Assembly: GCF_003312875.1 (NCBI RefSeq)
Contig: NZ_CP015163.1
Span: 9,057,444 to 9,121,443 of the forward strand
Length of the DNA: 64,000 bases
Reading direction: 5' to 3'
Source of the DNA: Amycolatopsis albispora
GTDB lineage: Bacteria > Actinomycetota > Actinomycetes > Mycobacteriales > Pseudonocardiaceae
Below, in pieces: positions 32,191-41,682 of the stretch. The position numbers and the translations under genes are program-made. The notes beneath the pieces were generated by a model. The model was not told where the DNA came from, made no database searches, and saw only the letters and a program-made list of their open reading frames with translations. Every line of letters starts with the position of its first letter. The stretch's first letter is position 1.

Positions 32191-33915
32191 TCAGCGGTCC
32201 CCGTGCCAGGAGTGCCACAGCGCCGAGTAGGTGCCGCCCGCCGCCACCAAAACGTCGTGCGGGCCGAGTTCGGTGATGCGCCCGCCGTCCACCACGGCGA
32301 TCCGGTCGGCGTCGTGCGCGGTGTGCAGCCGGTGCGCGATGGCGACCACCGTCCGCCCCTCGAGCACGGCGGCGACCGCGCGTTCCACGTTCCGCGCGGT
32401 CCGCGGGTCCAGCAAGGCCGTCGCCTCGTCGAGCACCACGGTGTGCGGGTCGGCCAGCACCACCCGCGCCAGCGCCAGCTGCTGTGCCCGCGGCGCGTCC
32501 AGCCGCAGGTCCCGGGTGTCCAAACCGGACGGCAGCGCACGCACCCAGCCCGCGTCCACCACGTCGAGCGCGGCGAGCAGCCGCGAGTCGGAGGCGTCCG
32601 GCGCGGCGATGGTCAGGTTGTCCCGGATGGTGCCCAGGAACACGTGGTGCTCCTGCGTCACCAGCACCACCCGCTCCCGCAGCACCTCCGGCGCCAGCTC
32701 CGCCACCGGCACCCCGCCCACGGTCACCGAGCCGGCCCCCGGCGCCGCCAGCCCGGCCAGCAGTCTGCCCAAAGTGGACTTTCCCGCCCCCGACGGACCG
32801 ACCAGCGCGAGCCGTTCACCCGGCCGCACCGACAGGTCGACCCCGTGCAGCACGTCCTCACCGGAGCCGTAGGCGTACCGCACCCCGCTGACCACGAGCC
32901 GGTCGTCCACCGGCACCTCGGCCGACGGCGCCCGGTCGGGCACCGCCTTCGCCACGCCCTTCAACCGCGCGAACGACGCGCCGCTGCGCTGCAACTGGTC
33001 CAGCCAGTCCAGGATGAAGTCCATCGGCTCGGTCAGCTGCCACGCGTACAGCACCGCCGAGACCGCCGCGCCGAGCGTGACCAGGTCGTTCGCCACGAAG
33101 ACACCACCGGCCAGCAGCAGCACCGCGGCGGGCAGCGCGTAGACGAAGTCCACCACCGGGTAGAACACGCTGCGCAGGAACAACGTCCGCCGCCGTGCCG
33201 TGTACGCGCGCCGCACGCGGGCGTCGGCCGCGGCGATCTGCCGCGACTGGAGCCCGAACGCCTCGACCGTGCGCGCGCCCTCCGCGGTCTCGACCAGGCT
33301 GTCGGCCATTTCCGAGAGGGTCTGCCCCTCGTGCAGGTAGGCGTCCCTGGCGCGGCGCAGGTACCACCGGCTGATCGCCGCGACCAGCGGCAGCCCGACC
33401 ATCGCGCACACCCCGAACAGCGGGTCGAGCACGAAGAGTGCGGCGAAGACGAAGGTCAGCTGCACCGATGAGATGAACAGCGTCGGTGCCGCGTCGCGCA
33501 GGGTGACACCGACGATGGCCACGTCCGCCGAGCCCCTGGCCATCAGGTCACCGGTCCCGGTCCGCTCGACCACCGGCGCGGGCAGCGAAAGCGTCTCGTC
33601 GACGAAGTCCTCGCGCAGCCGTGCCAGCGTGCGCTCGCCGAGCCGGTGCCCGGCGTTGCGCGCGAACCGGGTGAGCAGCACCTGCGCCACCGCGCAGCCG
33701 ACGATCGCCAGCGCCAGCGTGTCCACAGTGGACACCGTGGCGGTACCGGCGCCGACCTGGTCGACGATCCGCCCGACCAGCCACGGCGCGACCAGCCCGG
33801 CCAGCGCCGCCAGCCCGTTCAGCAGCAGCACCAGTGCCATCGCCCGGCGATCGGCGCGGATCAGCCGCCAGGTCGCCCGCCGGACTTCGGGCGCGTCCGC
33901 CACCGGCAGGCTCAT
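32191..33915 (-). CDS. ABC exporter half-transporter (intact Walker motifs, broken signature)
   Basis: A protein of 574 residues: six-helix exporter domain (1-310) fused to an ATPase domain. Walker A GPSGAGKST (373-381), Q-loop Gln421, Walker B VVLDE (493-497) and H-loop His528 are intact. The LSGGQ signature is replaced by LDAPRAQ (472-478). Its partner at 33912-35615 has the opposite set of losses, so only a heterodimer can form one working ATP site. It overlaps the partner by ATGA. The substrate is unknown; it faces the metallophore-like cluster. Confidence 0.9.
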   Translation of the reverse strand: MSLPVADAPEVRRATWRLIRADRRAMALVLLLNGLAALAGLVAPWLVGRIVDQVGAGTATVSTVDTLALAIVGCAVAQVLLTRFARNAGHRLGERTLARLREDFVDETLSLPAPVVERTGTGDLMARGSADVAIVGVTLRDAAPTLFISSVQLTFVFAALFVLDPLFGVCAMVGLPLVAAISRWYLRRARDAYLHEGQTLSEMADSLVETAEGARTVEAFGLQSRQIAAADARVRRAYTARRRTLFLRSVFYPVVDFVYALPAAVLLLAGGVFVANDLVTLGAAVSAVLYAWQLTEPMDFILDWLDQLQRSGASFARLKGVAKAVPDRAPSAEVPVDDRLVVSGVRYAYGSGEDVLHGVDLSVRPGERLALVGPSGAGKSTLGRLLAGLAAPGAGSVTVGGVPVAELAPEVLRERVVLVTQEHHVFLGTIRDNLTIAAPDASDSRLLAALDVVDAGWVRALPSGLDTRDLRLDAPRAQQLALARVVLADPHTVVLDEATALLDPRTARNVERAVAAVLEGRTVVAIAHRLHTAHDADRIAVVDGGRITELGPHDVLVAAGGTYSALWHSWHGDR

Positions 33916-35615
33916 CGCGCCACCTCCTCTTCGGCACCCCGGTACACCAGCGCGCGGTACCGCGGTTCGGTTTCCAGCAGCCCGGCGTGCGTCCCGGTCG
34001 CCACCACACGACCGCCGGCCAGGAACGCGACCACGTCGGCCTGCCCGGCCTGCAGCGGTGAGGTGGTGGCCACCACGGTGGTCCGGCCGGCGCGGAACTC
34101 GCGCAGCCGGGCGGCGATCAGCGCCTCGGTCGGCGCGTCCACCGCGGACGCCGGTTCGACCAGCAGCAGTACCTCCGGATCGGCCAGCAACGCCCTGGCC
34201 AGCCGCAACCGCTGCCGCTGCCCGCCGGACAGGTTCGCGCCGCGGGCCTCCAGCATCGCGTCGAGGCCGTCGGGCAGCCCGGCGATCACGTCCTCCGCGG
34301 CGGCCGCGCGGACCGCGGCGGTGATTGCCGTGTCGGTGTGCTCCGGCCGGGTGGCCACCGCTTCGCGCACCGGTCCGGCAAACAGGTGCTCCTCGTTGCG
34401 TGCCAAGAGAATGCGCGACCTGACCTCGTCGAGGCGGATGTCGGTCAGCGGCACCTCGTCCCAGGTGGCCGCCGAATCGGTGTACCTGGCCAACCGGTCG
34501 AGCAACTCGGCGGATTCGGCGGGCGCGGCCGACACCACGGCCAGCAGCACACCGGGCGGGACCACCAGCCCGGACTCCGGATCGGCGAGGTTCGCGGGCC
34601 CGTCCGGACCCGGCCGGTCGCCGCCGGACTGCTCGGGCTCGATCCGCAGCAGCGTGGTCACCCGGCGGGCCGCGACCAGGCCCCTCGCCAGCTGGTCGGC
34701 GCCCTGGATCAGGAAGAACATCGGGATCACCAGCGCCGCCACGTAACCGTAGACGGCGACCATCTCGCCGATGGTGATCTCCCCGGCGGCGGTCATCCGC
34801 GCGGTGAGCCAGGTGATCACCGCCAGGAACACCACCGGCATGCCGGTCGTGAGCGCCTTGACCCAGCTGGTCACCGCGCCGACGCGGTACCCGTCTTCGC
34901 GCAGCAACCGCGACGAGTTGTGGAACCGCCGCGAGAACTGCTCGCTGCCGCCGATCCCGCGCAGCACCCGCAGCCCGCCGACGATGTCACCGATCTGCGA
35001 CGTCAGCTCACCCTGCCGCTCGCGGTACCCGGATTCCTGACGCTGCAGGCGGTTCAGCAGCGGTGCGATGGCCACCGCCAGCACCGGCACCCCGAGGAGC
35101 ACCACCAGCGCGAGCAACACGGAGACGTCGAGCAGGAGCAAGGTCACCGCGGCGAAGGCGAACACCGCGCCCACACCGGGCCCGACCAGCGTCAGGCATT
35201 CGGAGATGGTGGTGATGTCGGCCGCGCCGATGTGCGCCACCTCGCCGGCGGACACCCGGCGCGGCAGCGTCGCCCCGAGCCGGGTCACGTGCCGCACCAC
35301 CACCCGGACCGTGCGCAGCGCGGAGTCCACCCGGACGAAGGTCATCGTGCGGTGACGCAGCATTCCGAGCAGCGCGTTGAACAAAGCGGCCGCCAGCACC
35401 GCGCCGGTCCACCCCGCCAGCTCGGCGAAGTCGCCGGTGCGCAGGCCGCTGTCGATCGCGCGGGAACTGAGGTACGGCGGCAGCATCGTGCTGACCATCC
35501 ACACGCTGCCGTAGAGCGCGCCGCGCGCGGACCGCCACGGCTGGCTGCGCACCAGCCACCAGAGGTACCGCGCGGCGCCGCGGCTGTCGGGCGTGCCGGG
35601 CCCTACTTCCGCCAT
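33912..35615 (-). CDS. ABC exporter half-transporter (degenerate Walker A/B, intact signature)
   Basis: A protein of 567 residues with exporter membrane domain (1-320) and ATPase domain. The P-loop is lost: the segment is VSAAPAESA (361-369) with no GK[ST]. Walker B reads LLLVEPASAVD, with Val486 where Asp is expected, and the H-loop His is Thr (ATTSP). The signature LSGGQRQR (462-469) is perfect. It should donate LSGGQ to the partner's ATP site and bind little ATP itself. Its start overlaps the GNAT gene by 13 bp, so the three minus-strand genes form one operon. Confidence 0.9.
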   Translation of the reverse strand: MAEVGPGTPDSRGAARYLWWLVRSQPWRSARGALYGSVWMVSTMLPPYLSSRAIDSGLRTGDFAELAGWTGAVLAAALFNALLGMLRHRTMTFVRVDSALRTVRVVVRHVTRLGATLPRRVSAGEVAHIGAADITTISECLTLVGPGVGAVFAFAAVTLLLLDVSVLLALVVLLGVPVLAVAIAPLLNRLQRQESGYRERQGELTSQIGDIVGGLRVLRGIGGSEQFSRRFHNSSRLLREDGYRVGAVTSWVKALTTGMPVVFLAVITWLTARMTAAGEITIGEMVAVYGYVAALVIPMFFLIQGADQLARGLVAARRVTTLLRIEPEQSGGDRPGPDGPANLADPESGLVVPPGVLLAVVSAAPAESAELLDRLARYTDSAATWDEVPLTDIRLDEVRSRILLARNEEHLFAGPVREAVATRPEHTDTAITAAVRAAAAEDVIAGLPDGLDAMLEARGANLSGGQRQRLRLARALLADPEVLLLVEPASAVDAPTEALIAARLREFRAGRTTVVATTSPLQAGQADVVAFLAGGRVVATGTHAGLLETEPRYRALVYRGAEEEVAR

Positions 35616-36166
35616 TCGGACCGGTCCAGTGAGTATTCGACCTCACCCTGGTCGGCGCCCTCGATCGGGTCGTCCCAGTCCACGAAGAAGGTGCGCGTGT
35701 ACCGCAGGCCGGTTTTCTCCATCACCCGCCGCGAACCGGTGTTGACCGCCATGGTGGTCGCGAAGACCCGCTTCGCGTCCAGTTCGGTGAACGCCTTCTC
35801 GACCAGCGCGCGGGAGCCTTCGGTGGCGTATCCCTTGCCCCAGGCGGCCTGGCGCAGGCGGTACCCCAGCTCGGGCTCGTCGGCCGGGCCGTCGGGGGCC
35901 GGGCGCAGGTGGAACCAGCCGAGGAACTCGCCGGAGGACTTCTCGTGCGCGATGAAGAAGCCGTAACCGGGAGCACGTCGCCCGTGCTCGAGCATGCGCG
36001 GCAGGACGTGGGTCGCCACGCGCTCGCGCGAGGTCGGCACCCCGCCGGTGAGGTACCGCATCACCGCCGGGTCGGAGTCCAGCTCGACGAGCAGTTCGGC
36101 GTCGGATTCGGTGACCCGGCGCAGGATCAGCCGGTCGGTCTCGAGATAGGTCCCCTCAGCTCCCAT
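35603..36166 (-). CDS. GNAT family N-acetyltransferase (RimJ/RimL-like)
   Basis: A protein of 187 residues. It has LETDRLILRRVTESDAELL at the start, the acetyl-CoA loop RQAAWGKGYATEG near residue 105, and NTGSRRVMEKTGLRYTRT, all typical of the RimJ/RimL group. The substrate is unknown. ATG 36166 lies 8 bases after the minus-strand -10 TAGGTT (36175-36180), probably leaderless. First gene of the GNAT-ABC-ABC operon, so resistance or tailoring of an exported product is possible. Confidence 0.9.
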   Translation of the reverse strand: MGAEGTYLETDRLILRRVTESDAELLVELDSDPAVMRYLTGGVPTSRERVATHVLPRMLEHGRRAPGYGFFIAHEKSSGEFLGWFHLRPAPDGPADEPELGYRLRQAAWGKGYATEGSRALVEKAFTELDAKRVFATTMAVNTGSRRVMEKTGLRYTRTFFVDWDDPIEGADQGEVEYSLDRSEWRK

Positions 36167-36174
36167 GTCTGCCG

Positions 36175-36180
36175 AACCTA
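36175..36180 (-). promoter_or_regulatory. Probable -10 of leaderless GNAT-ABC operon
   Basis: TAGGTT on the minus strand, 8 bases before the ATG. No clear -35 is seen. Confidence 0.4.
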
Positions 36181-36287
36181 GCGATCACGACCCGGTCACG
36201 CTTCCGAATTATCCGGCTGCTCGGTTACGCTGAGGCCCGCCGCCAGACGTCCTCCAGACCGCCGCCCTGTCTGATGGGAAGTCGCAG

Positions 36288-36887
36288 ATGTCGAGAAAAC
36301 GCGCCATGGCGGGGATCGCGGCGGCTTGCGCGCTGCTCGCCGCCACCTTCGCCCCGGCGGCGGGAGCCCAGGTCGACGGTGGTGGCTGGACCTCGTATTC
36401 GCCGTCGTTCAACGAGCAGGAACGCGGCTGCGGGCAGATCAGCAATCTCACCTTCACGCTGTCCTGTTCCACCGCGAGCGGCGACCAGCGCGCCGAACGC
36501 CGCTACGCCACCTACACCGGCGGCACCCGCCAGTTCGAGGGCAGTTTCCGGATCAGCAGCCTCGGCGGCACCCGGATCAGCCTGAAGCAGACCTTCCAGG
36601 ATCCGAGCGGGCCGTTCTTCATGCTCGCGGTGGAACGCGGCGGCCGGCTCTACGCCGTGCACGGCGGGGACACCGTGGCCACCGGCGCGACCGTCGGCAC
36701 CACCGTGCGGGTCAACACCGTGCACCGGCCCGGTAACAGCCACAAGACCTACCTCAACGGGTCGCTGAAGCACACCGTGTCCAGTCCGGGCGGCAGCTTC
36801 TACGACAAGTTCGGCGCCTACCGCACGAACAGCGGATCCGGTCCGGCGACCGTGGTGTGGAGCGGGATCAAGTTCTGGCGCAAGTGA
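36288..36887 (+). CDS. Secreted protein of unknown function
   Basis: A protein of 199 residues. A classical signal peptide (residues 1-27, MSRKRAMAGIAAACALLAA, cleavage near AGAQ) precedes a beta-rich domain with two Cys (GCGQISNLTFTLSC) and many Gly, Thr and aromatic residues. The pattern (FEGSFRISSLGGTRISLKQTF, FFMLAVERGG) suggests a jelly-roll lectin or polysaccharide lyase-like fold, which I cannot confirm. It lies next to a GH92 mannosidase, consistent with glycan handling outside the cell. Confidence 0.75.
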   Translation: MSRKRAMAGIAAACALLAATFAPAAGAQVDGGGWTSYSPSFNEQERGCGQISNLTFTLSCSTASGDQRAERRYATYTGGTRQFEGSFRISSLGGTRISLKQTFQDPSGPFFMLAVERGGRLYAVHGGDTVATGATVGTTVRVNTVHRPGNSHKTYLNGSLKHTVSSPGGSFYDKFGAYRTNSGSGPATVVWSGIKFWRK

Positions 36888-36950
36888 TCCTGATCGTGTT
36901 GCCGCCCCGGCCCGTTCGCCGGGGCGGCCCGTCCCGCTCGGAGTGGCACC

Positions 36951-37637
36951 ATGCGCAAACCCCTGTTCCTGCTGTCCGTTCTGCTGTTCGCGGGCTGTGC
37001 CGGCGAGGTGCCGGAGCCCGGTCTGCGGGCGACGCTGGTCGGTTCCGACGACGTGGTGCTCGACTGGCCCGCCGCCGAACCGGAAGCCGCGGGCCGGGTC
37101 CTGGAATTCGCCACCGAGGCGGGCGGCGAATACACCGTGCTGCAGTTCATGCCGCCCGGCCAGACCCGGTACACCCATCCGGACCTCATGCCGTATACCC
37201 ATTTCCACTACCGGCTGCGGTCGTATGCCGGGCCGGTGTCCGGAACCGCCGAAGTACTGCTCCCGGCGGGTGAATTCGACGAAGCGTCGCAGGCGTCGAA
37301 CCACGACTGGGCGGCGCCGGTGGTCACGCCGGGCGATCCGTCGAAGCAGCATTCCGTGCGCTCGGCCGAAGGCGCCCCGGCCGATTTCCGCGCCACCGTC
37401 CGGCACGCCAACGGCATCCAGTTCACCTGGACCGACCACGCCAACGACGAGGCGGGTTACCTGCTCGAACAACGCACCACCGGCGAATACCGCGTGGCCG
37501 CCGTGTTCGAACCGGACGTCACCTCGGCCGGGCTGATCACGCTCCCGGAAGAGAAGGCGGCGACCTACCGCGTGCGCGCGTTCACCTGCGGACCGCCGTC
37601 CACAGTGGCCGATGTCCGGACCGGACAGGAAGATTGA
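36951..37637 (+). CDS. Putative lipoprotein with two fibronectin III-like domains
   Basis: A protein of 228 residues. The lipobox is LLFAGC (Cys16). Two beta-sandwich repeats, about residues 20-100 and 140-225, each carry the FnIII-like pattern of Trp/Tyr with YRLRSY or YRVRAF near the end. No enzymatic motif is seen. It is probably a surface-anchored binding protein, 63 bp after the previous secreted protein gene and 69 bp before the mannosidase. Confidence 0.75.
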   Translation: MRKPLFLLSVLLFAGCAGEVPEPGLRATLVGSDDVVLDWPAAEPEAAGRVLEFATEAGGEYTVLQFMPPGQTRYTHPDLMPYTHFHYRLRSYAGPVSGTAEVLLPAGEFDEASQASNHDWAAPVVTPGDPSKQHSVRSAEGAPADFRATVRHANGIQFTWTDHANDEAGYLLEQRTTGEYRVAAVFEPDVTSAGLITLPEEKAATYRVRAFTCGPPSTVADVRTGQED

Positions 37638-37706
37638 CAGCCGTTCGGCACGCGTGGCAGGTTCGCCACAGCGTCCTGACAACGATGTCAGCCAGGGAGG
37701 TCACCC

Positions 37707-40700
37707 ATGTTCCGACGGACCGCGGCCGCCGCCATCGCCGGAGCACTGGCCGCGGGCACCCTGCTGGGCATCGGCACCGGCACCGCCGCCGCGCAGGAGG
37801 CTGATCCGGTCGCGTCGGTCAACCCGTTCATCGGCACGCAGAACTTCGGCAACACCTTTCCCGGTGCGAGCGCGCCGTTCGGCATGGTGCAGCTGAGCCC
37901 GGACACCGGCGGCCAGGGCGGGTACGACTACCAGCAGGACTCGATCTACGGCTTCAGCCAGACCCACCTGTCCGGCGTGGGCTGCGGGGTGGCCGGTGAG
38001 CTGCCGATCATGCCGACCACCGGCGCGATCGGCTCGGTGAACCCCGACGAGTACCGTTCGAAGTACTCCCACGACAACGAGGAAGCCTCGCCCGGTTACT
38101 ACCGCGTCGGGTTGTCCACCTACGACGTGAACGCCGAGCTGACCGCGACCGAGCGCACCGGCTGGCAGCGCCACACCTTCCCGGCCACCGGCGCGGCGAA
38201 CCTGCTGTTCAACACCGGCAAGGCCAACCAGTCCGTGCACGACTCCGAGGTGCACGTGGTCGGCGACCGCACGGTCGAGGGCCGGGTCCGCGCCGGCGGT
38301 TTCTGCGCCGGGCGCGACGACCACACCGTCTACTTCACGGCCAGCTTCGACCGGCCGTTCAGCTCGTTCGGCACCTGGCGCGAAGCCACCAAGACCCCCG
38401 GCTCGAGGGACGCGGCGGGCACCGGCGGCAACGGCGCGTGGCTCACCTTCGACGCCACCGAGGACCGCGACGTGGTGGTCAAGGTCGGCCTGTCCTACAC
38501 CGGGCTCGACGGCGCGCGGAAGAACCTGGCGGCCGAGACCGGCGAGTCGTACGACTTCGACGCGACGCGGGCGAAGCTGCGTGACACCTGGGCCGGTCAG
38601 CTCGGCTCGATCCGGATCGGCGGCGGCTCACCCGAGCGGCGAACCGCCTTCTACACCTCGCTCTACCACTCGCTGCTGCACCCGAACCTGGGCGGTGACG
38701 TGGACGGCCGGTACGCCGGGTTCGACCGCCGGGTGCACACCGCCGACGGTTACACCCCGTACCAGAACTTCTCGCTGTGGGACACCTACCGGCCGCAGAA
38801 CCAGTTGCTGGAACTCCTGCGCCCGCAGGTCGCCCGTGACGTGGCGCTGTCGGTGGTGGCGGCCGGGCGTGACGGCGGCTGGCTGCCGCGCTGGGCACTG
38901 GCGAACAGCGAAACCAACATCATGACCGGCGACCCGGTCACCCCGTTCCTGGTCGAGGCCTGGTCGAAGGGGCTGCTGGCCGGGCACGAGGCGGAGGCGT
39001 ACGCGTTGCTCAAGCAGAACGCGACCAGCCTGCCGCCCGCGGAATCGGCCTACAACGGGCGGTCCGGGCAGCAGTACTACGCCGATCGGGGGTACATACC
39101 GTCCGGTTTGGAGCTGGGCGTGGACTGCGCGCACCAGGGTGGTGACAACGACTGCAAGCACCCGGCGTCGGCGACCATGGAATACGCGGTGGCGGACGCC
39201 TCGCTGGCGCTGATGGCCGAGGCGCTCGGACATCGCGAGGACGCGGCGATGTTCGCCGAGCGCGGCCAGTGGTTCCGGAACCTGTGGGACCCGTCGATCC
39301 GGCAGTTCCGGCCGCGCACCGAGCGCGGCACGTTCGTCTCCCCGTACAACCCGGTCGACGCCGGGCATCAGTTCCACGAAGGCGGGGCGTACCAGTACCA
39401 GTGGCTGGCGCCGCAGGATCCGAACGGGCTGGTCGCGTTGATGGGCGGCAGGCAGGAGACGGAGAAGCGGCTCGACGAGTTCTTCGCCTACGACCAGCTG
39501 CTGGCCGACCCGGCCGGGACGGCGCGCGAAGACTGGATCACCGAGCCGTACGACTACTACGGCAAGCCGACGTACAACCCGAACAACGAGCCGGACCTGC
39601 TGGCGCCGTATGTCTACGCCTCGGCCGGGGCACCGGCCAAAACGGCGACCGTGGTGCGTGCGGCGTACACGCTGTTCACCGCCGGACCGGACGGCATGAC
39701 CGGCAACGACGACCTCGGCACCATGTCGGCGTGGTACGTGTTCTCGTCGCTGGGGTTGTACCCGACGATGAGCGGGGCGAACTTCCTGGCCGTGTCCAGT
39801 CCGCAGTTCGAGTCGGCGGTGGTCCAAATCGGACAGTACGTGGACCGGCAGGGCGGCACGCTGACCGTCACCGCGCCCGGCGTGAGCGACACGAACCGTT
39901 ACGTGCAAAGCGTTTTGCTCAACGGCACGCCGGTGGACAAGACTTGGCTGGGCTGGGACGCGCTCGCGCGCGGCGGGAATCTCGCGCACGTGGTCGGTGA
40001 CCAGCCGTCGGCATGGGGGACCGCACCCGGTGCGGAACCGCCGTCGGTGAACAAGGCGCGGCCGGACCAGCGCACGCACCTCGCCGCCGCGTTGCGACAG
40101 TCCACAGTGGTCGCTCCGGTGGCGGACGGGCCGCAGCAGGCCGTGCTGGCGCTGGACGTGCTGGGCCAGGCGCCCGGCGGGCTCCCGGTGACCGTGCGGA
40201 CGACGGCGCCGGACGGCTGGGCGGTGACGGCGTCCCCGTCGTCGCCGTTCGTGTTGCGGTCCGGGCGGATTCCCACGCAGCAAACGATTTCGCTCACACT
40301 GACCGTGCCGGCCGGGACGCCGGAGGGTGAGTACCCGGTGGCGGTCGAGGTCTCCGGCGGGGGTGGCGTGGAGCCGGTCAGGCGGACGGCCACGGTGGAG
40401 CTGCGGCCGGGTACGCAGTGCGCGAGCGTGGTGGACGGGCAGTGCGCGGTTGATCTCTCGCGCGAGGTCAACCACGACGGCACGGCCTCGGTCGCGGCCC
40501 CCGGCGAAGGCAACTTCGACGGCTCGGGTTGGAGTTACGACGCCGCGCTGCTGCCCGCGGCGGGTCCGGTCGACTGGGCTGGGACCCGTTATGCCGCACC
40601 GGATCCGTCGGGCACGGCGGCCAATTTCGTGGAGGCGCAGGGGCAGGGGTTGTTGTTGCCAGCCGGGGCCCACGAGACGCTCCGGCTGGTCTCCGCTTCC

Positions 40701-40976
40701 CACAACGGCCCGGTGACGGTTGCGATCGGTGTGCAGTACACGGACGGCACCGGGGCGGAGCTGCCGGTGACCGTCGGCGACTGGGCGGGCTCAGCCCCGG
40801 ACGGGACGACCGTCGCGGTCGAGATGCCGCACCGGATCAAGGCGGGCCAGGGCGTCGATGGGCCACCGGTGCGGTTGTTCGCGCAGTCCTTGCCGTTGGA
40901 TGCGACCAAGACCGTGCGTTCGGTGTCCCTTCCGGACGACCCTCGGGTGGAGGTTTACGCGGTCACGCTGCGTTGA
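37707..40976 (+). CDS. GH92 family alpha-mannosidase, secreted
   Basis: A protein of 1089 residues. The signal peptide ends near residue 31 (GTAAAQ). The GH92 core covers about 35-780: NPFIGTQNFGNTFPGASAPFGMVQLSPDT, GFSQTHLSGVGCG, NFSLWDTYRPQN, HEGGAYQYQW and GNDDLGTMSAWYVFSSLGLYP (separate blocks). GH92 enzymes are Ca-dependent exo-alpha-mannosidases. A NEW3-like beta domain (about 805-900) and a galactose-binding-like C-terminal domain (about 915-1089) follow. A CAZy-type search would fix linkage specificity. Confidence 0.93.
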   Translation: MFRRTAAAAIAGALAAGTLLGIGTGTAAAQEADPVASVNPFIGTQNFGNTFPGASAPFGMVQLSPDTGGQGGYDYQQDSIYGFSQTHLSGVGCGVAGELPIMPTTGAIGSVNPDEYRSKYSHDNEEASPGYYRVGLSTYDVNAELTATERTGWQRHTFPATGAANLLFNTGKANQSVHDSEVHVVGDRTVEGRVRAGGFCAGRDDHTVYFTASFDRPFSSFGTWREATKTPGSRDAAGTGGNGAWLTFDATEDRDVVVKVGLSYTGLDGARKNLAAETGESYDFDATRAKLRDTWAGQLGSIRIGGGSPERRTAFYTSLYHSLLHPNLGGDVDGRYAGFDRRVHTADGYTPYQNFSLWDTYRPQNQLLELLRPQVARDVALSVVAAGRDGGWLPRWALANSETNIMTGDPVTPFLVEAWSKGLLAGHEAEAYALLKQNATSLPPAESAYNGRSGQQYYADRGYIPSGLELGVDCAHQGGDNDCKHPASATMEYAVADASLALMAEALGHREDAAMFAERGQWFRNLWDPSIRQFRPRTERGTFVSPYNPVDAGHQFHEGGAYQYQWLAPQDPNGLVALMGGRQETEKRLDEFFAYDQLLADPAGTAREDWITEPYDYYGKPTYNPNNEPDLLAPYVYASAGAPAKTATVVRAAYTLFTAGPDGMTGNDDLGTMSAWYVFSSLGLYPTMSGANFLAVSSPQFESAVVQIGQYVDRQGGTLTVTAPGVSDTNRYVQSVLLNGTPVDKTWLGWDALARGGNLAHVVGDQPSAWGTAPGAEPPSVNKARPDQRTHLAAALRQSTVVAPVADGPQQAVLALDVLGQAPGGLPVTVRTTAPDGWAVTASPSSPFVLRSGRIPTQQTISLTLTVPAGTPEGEYPVAVEVSGGGGVEPVRRTATVELRPGTQCASVVDGQCAVDLSREVNHDGTASVAAPGEGNFDGSGWSYDAALLPAAGPVDWAGTRYAAPDPSGTAANFVEAQGQGLLLPAGAHETLRLVSASHNGPVTVAIGVQYTDGTGAELPVTVGDWAGSAPDGTTVAVEMPHRIKAGQGVDGPPVRLFAQSLPLDATKTVRSVSLPDDPRVEVYAVTLR

Positions 40977-40981
40977 GCGGT

Positions 40982-40987
40982 TAGGGT
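40982..40987 (+). promoter_or_regulatory. Probable -10 of leaderless VOC gene
   Basis: TAGGGT lies 6 bases before ATG 40994, just after the GH92 stop. Confidence 0.45.
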
Positions 40988-40993
40988 GGGCGG

Positions 40994-41428
40994 ATGGGGT
41001 CTGTCAGGCAGGTTCAAATCACTTTCGACTGTGCGGAACCGGAGCGTGTCGCGCGTTTCTGGTGTGAGGTGCTGGGTTACGAGGTGCCGTCGCCGCCGGA
41101 GGGGTTCGGTAGCTGGGACGAGTACAACGCTTCGCTGCCCGCCGAGAAGCGGGGTGCGTGGTTCGCTTGTGTGGACCCCACCGGGGTGGGGCCGCGGCTG
41201 TTCTTCCAGCGCGTGCCGGAGGGGAAGGTCGTCAAGAACCGGGTGCACCTGGACGTGCGGGTCGGCACCGGCCTGGTGGGCGAAGAGCGGCTCGCCGTGC
41301 TGAAGGCGGAATGCGCGCGCCTGACCGCGTTGGGGGCCAAGACGGTCCTGCTGCAGGAGGCCGACGAGGAAAACGAGTCGTGCATCTGGATGGAGGACAT
41401 CGAAGGCAACGACTTCTGCCTCGACTGA
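40994..41428 (+). CDS. VOC (glyoxalase/bleomycin-resistance-like) family protein
   Basis: A protein of 144 residues. It has the two-module VOC pattern (VQITFDCAEPERVARFWCEVLGY, then NRVHLDVRVGTG and ESCIWMEDIEGNDFCLD). His near residue 84 and Glu near residue 139 could be metal ligands. The substrate is unknown; actinobacteria hold many such paralogues. It is leaderless and independent of the GH92 gene. Confidence 0.88.
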   Translation: MGSVRQVQITFDCAEPERVARFWCEVLGYEVPSPPEGFGSWDEYNASLPAEKRGAWFACVDPTGVGPRLFFQRVPEGKVVKNRVHLDVRVGTGLVGEERLAVLKAECARLTALGAKTVLLQEADEENESCIWMEDIEGNDFCLD

Positions 41429-41431
41429 GGT

Positions 41432-41470
41432 CCGGGTCACGCTGGACCCGGCCGCCGCTTTGCGGCGGCC
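41432..41470. terminator. Paired hairpins after VOC gene
   Basis: CCGGGTC (41432-41438) pairs with GACCCGG (41444-41450). Immediately after, a 9-bp stem GGCCGCCGC-TTT-GCGGCGGCC (41450-41470) forms. There is no U-tract, as is common for actinobacterial terminators. Confidence 0.55.
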
Positions 41471-41659
41471 GCGCCGGGACTGGCGGCTGTCTCGGCTGGG
41501 GTGCTGCCTCGCGATGGCCACGCTGGGATCGGCCGCTACCTCGACTGAGGGGGGTGCCTGCGGGGGGCGCTGGAAGGGGGCGCTGTCCCAGACAGCCGGG
41601 CCCGGGCGGTGGCGTGGCCGGGTGCGTGGTGTCCGGAACGTGGTCGTGGACGGTGCTAG

Positions 41660-41682
41660 CCCTCCACCGAGCTGGTGGAGGG
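41660..41682. terminator. Hairpin between convergent genes
   Basis: CCCTCCACC-GAGCT-GGTGGAGGG, a 9-bp perfect stem with a 5-nt loop. It could stop transcription arriving from recQ or from the VOC gene. Confidence 0.45.

Noticed and set aside
26101..36166. Known EDDS (aes) or staphyloferrin B cluster
   Set aside because: No SbnB-type dehydrogenase, NIS synthetase, aldolase or citrate-related gene; only one SbnA-like enzyme is shared.
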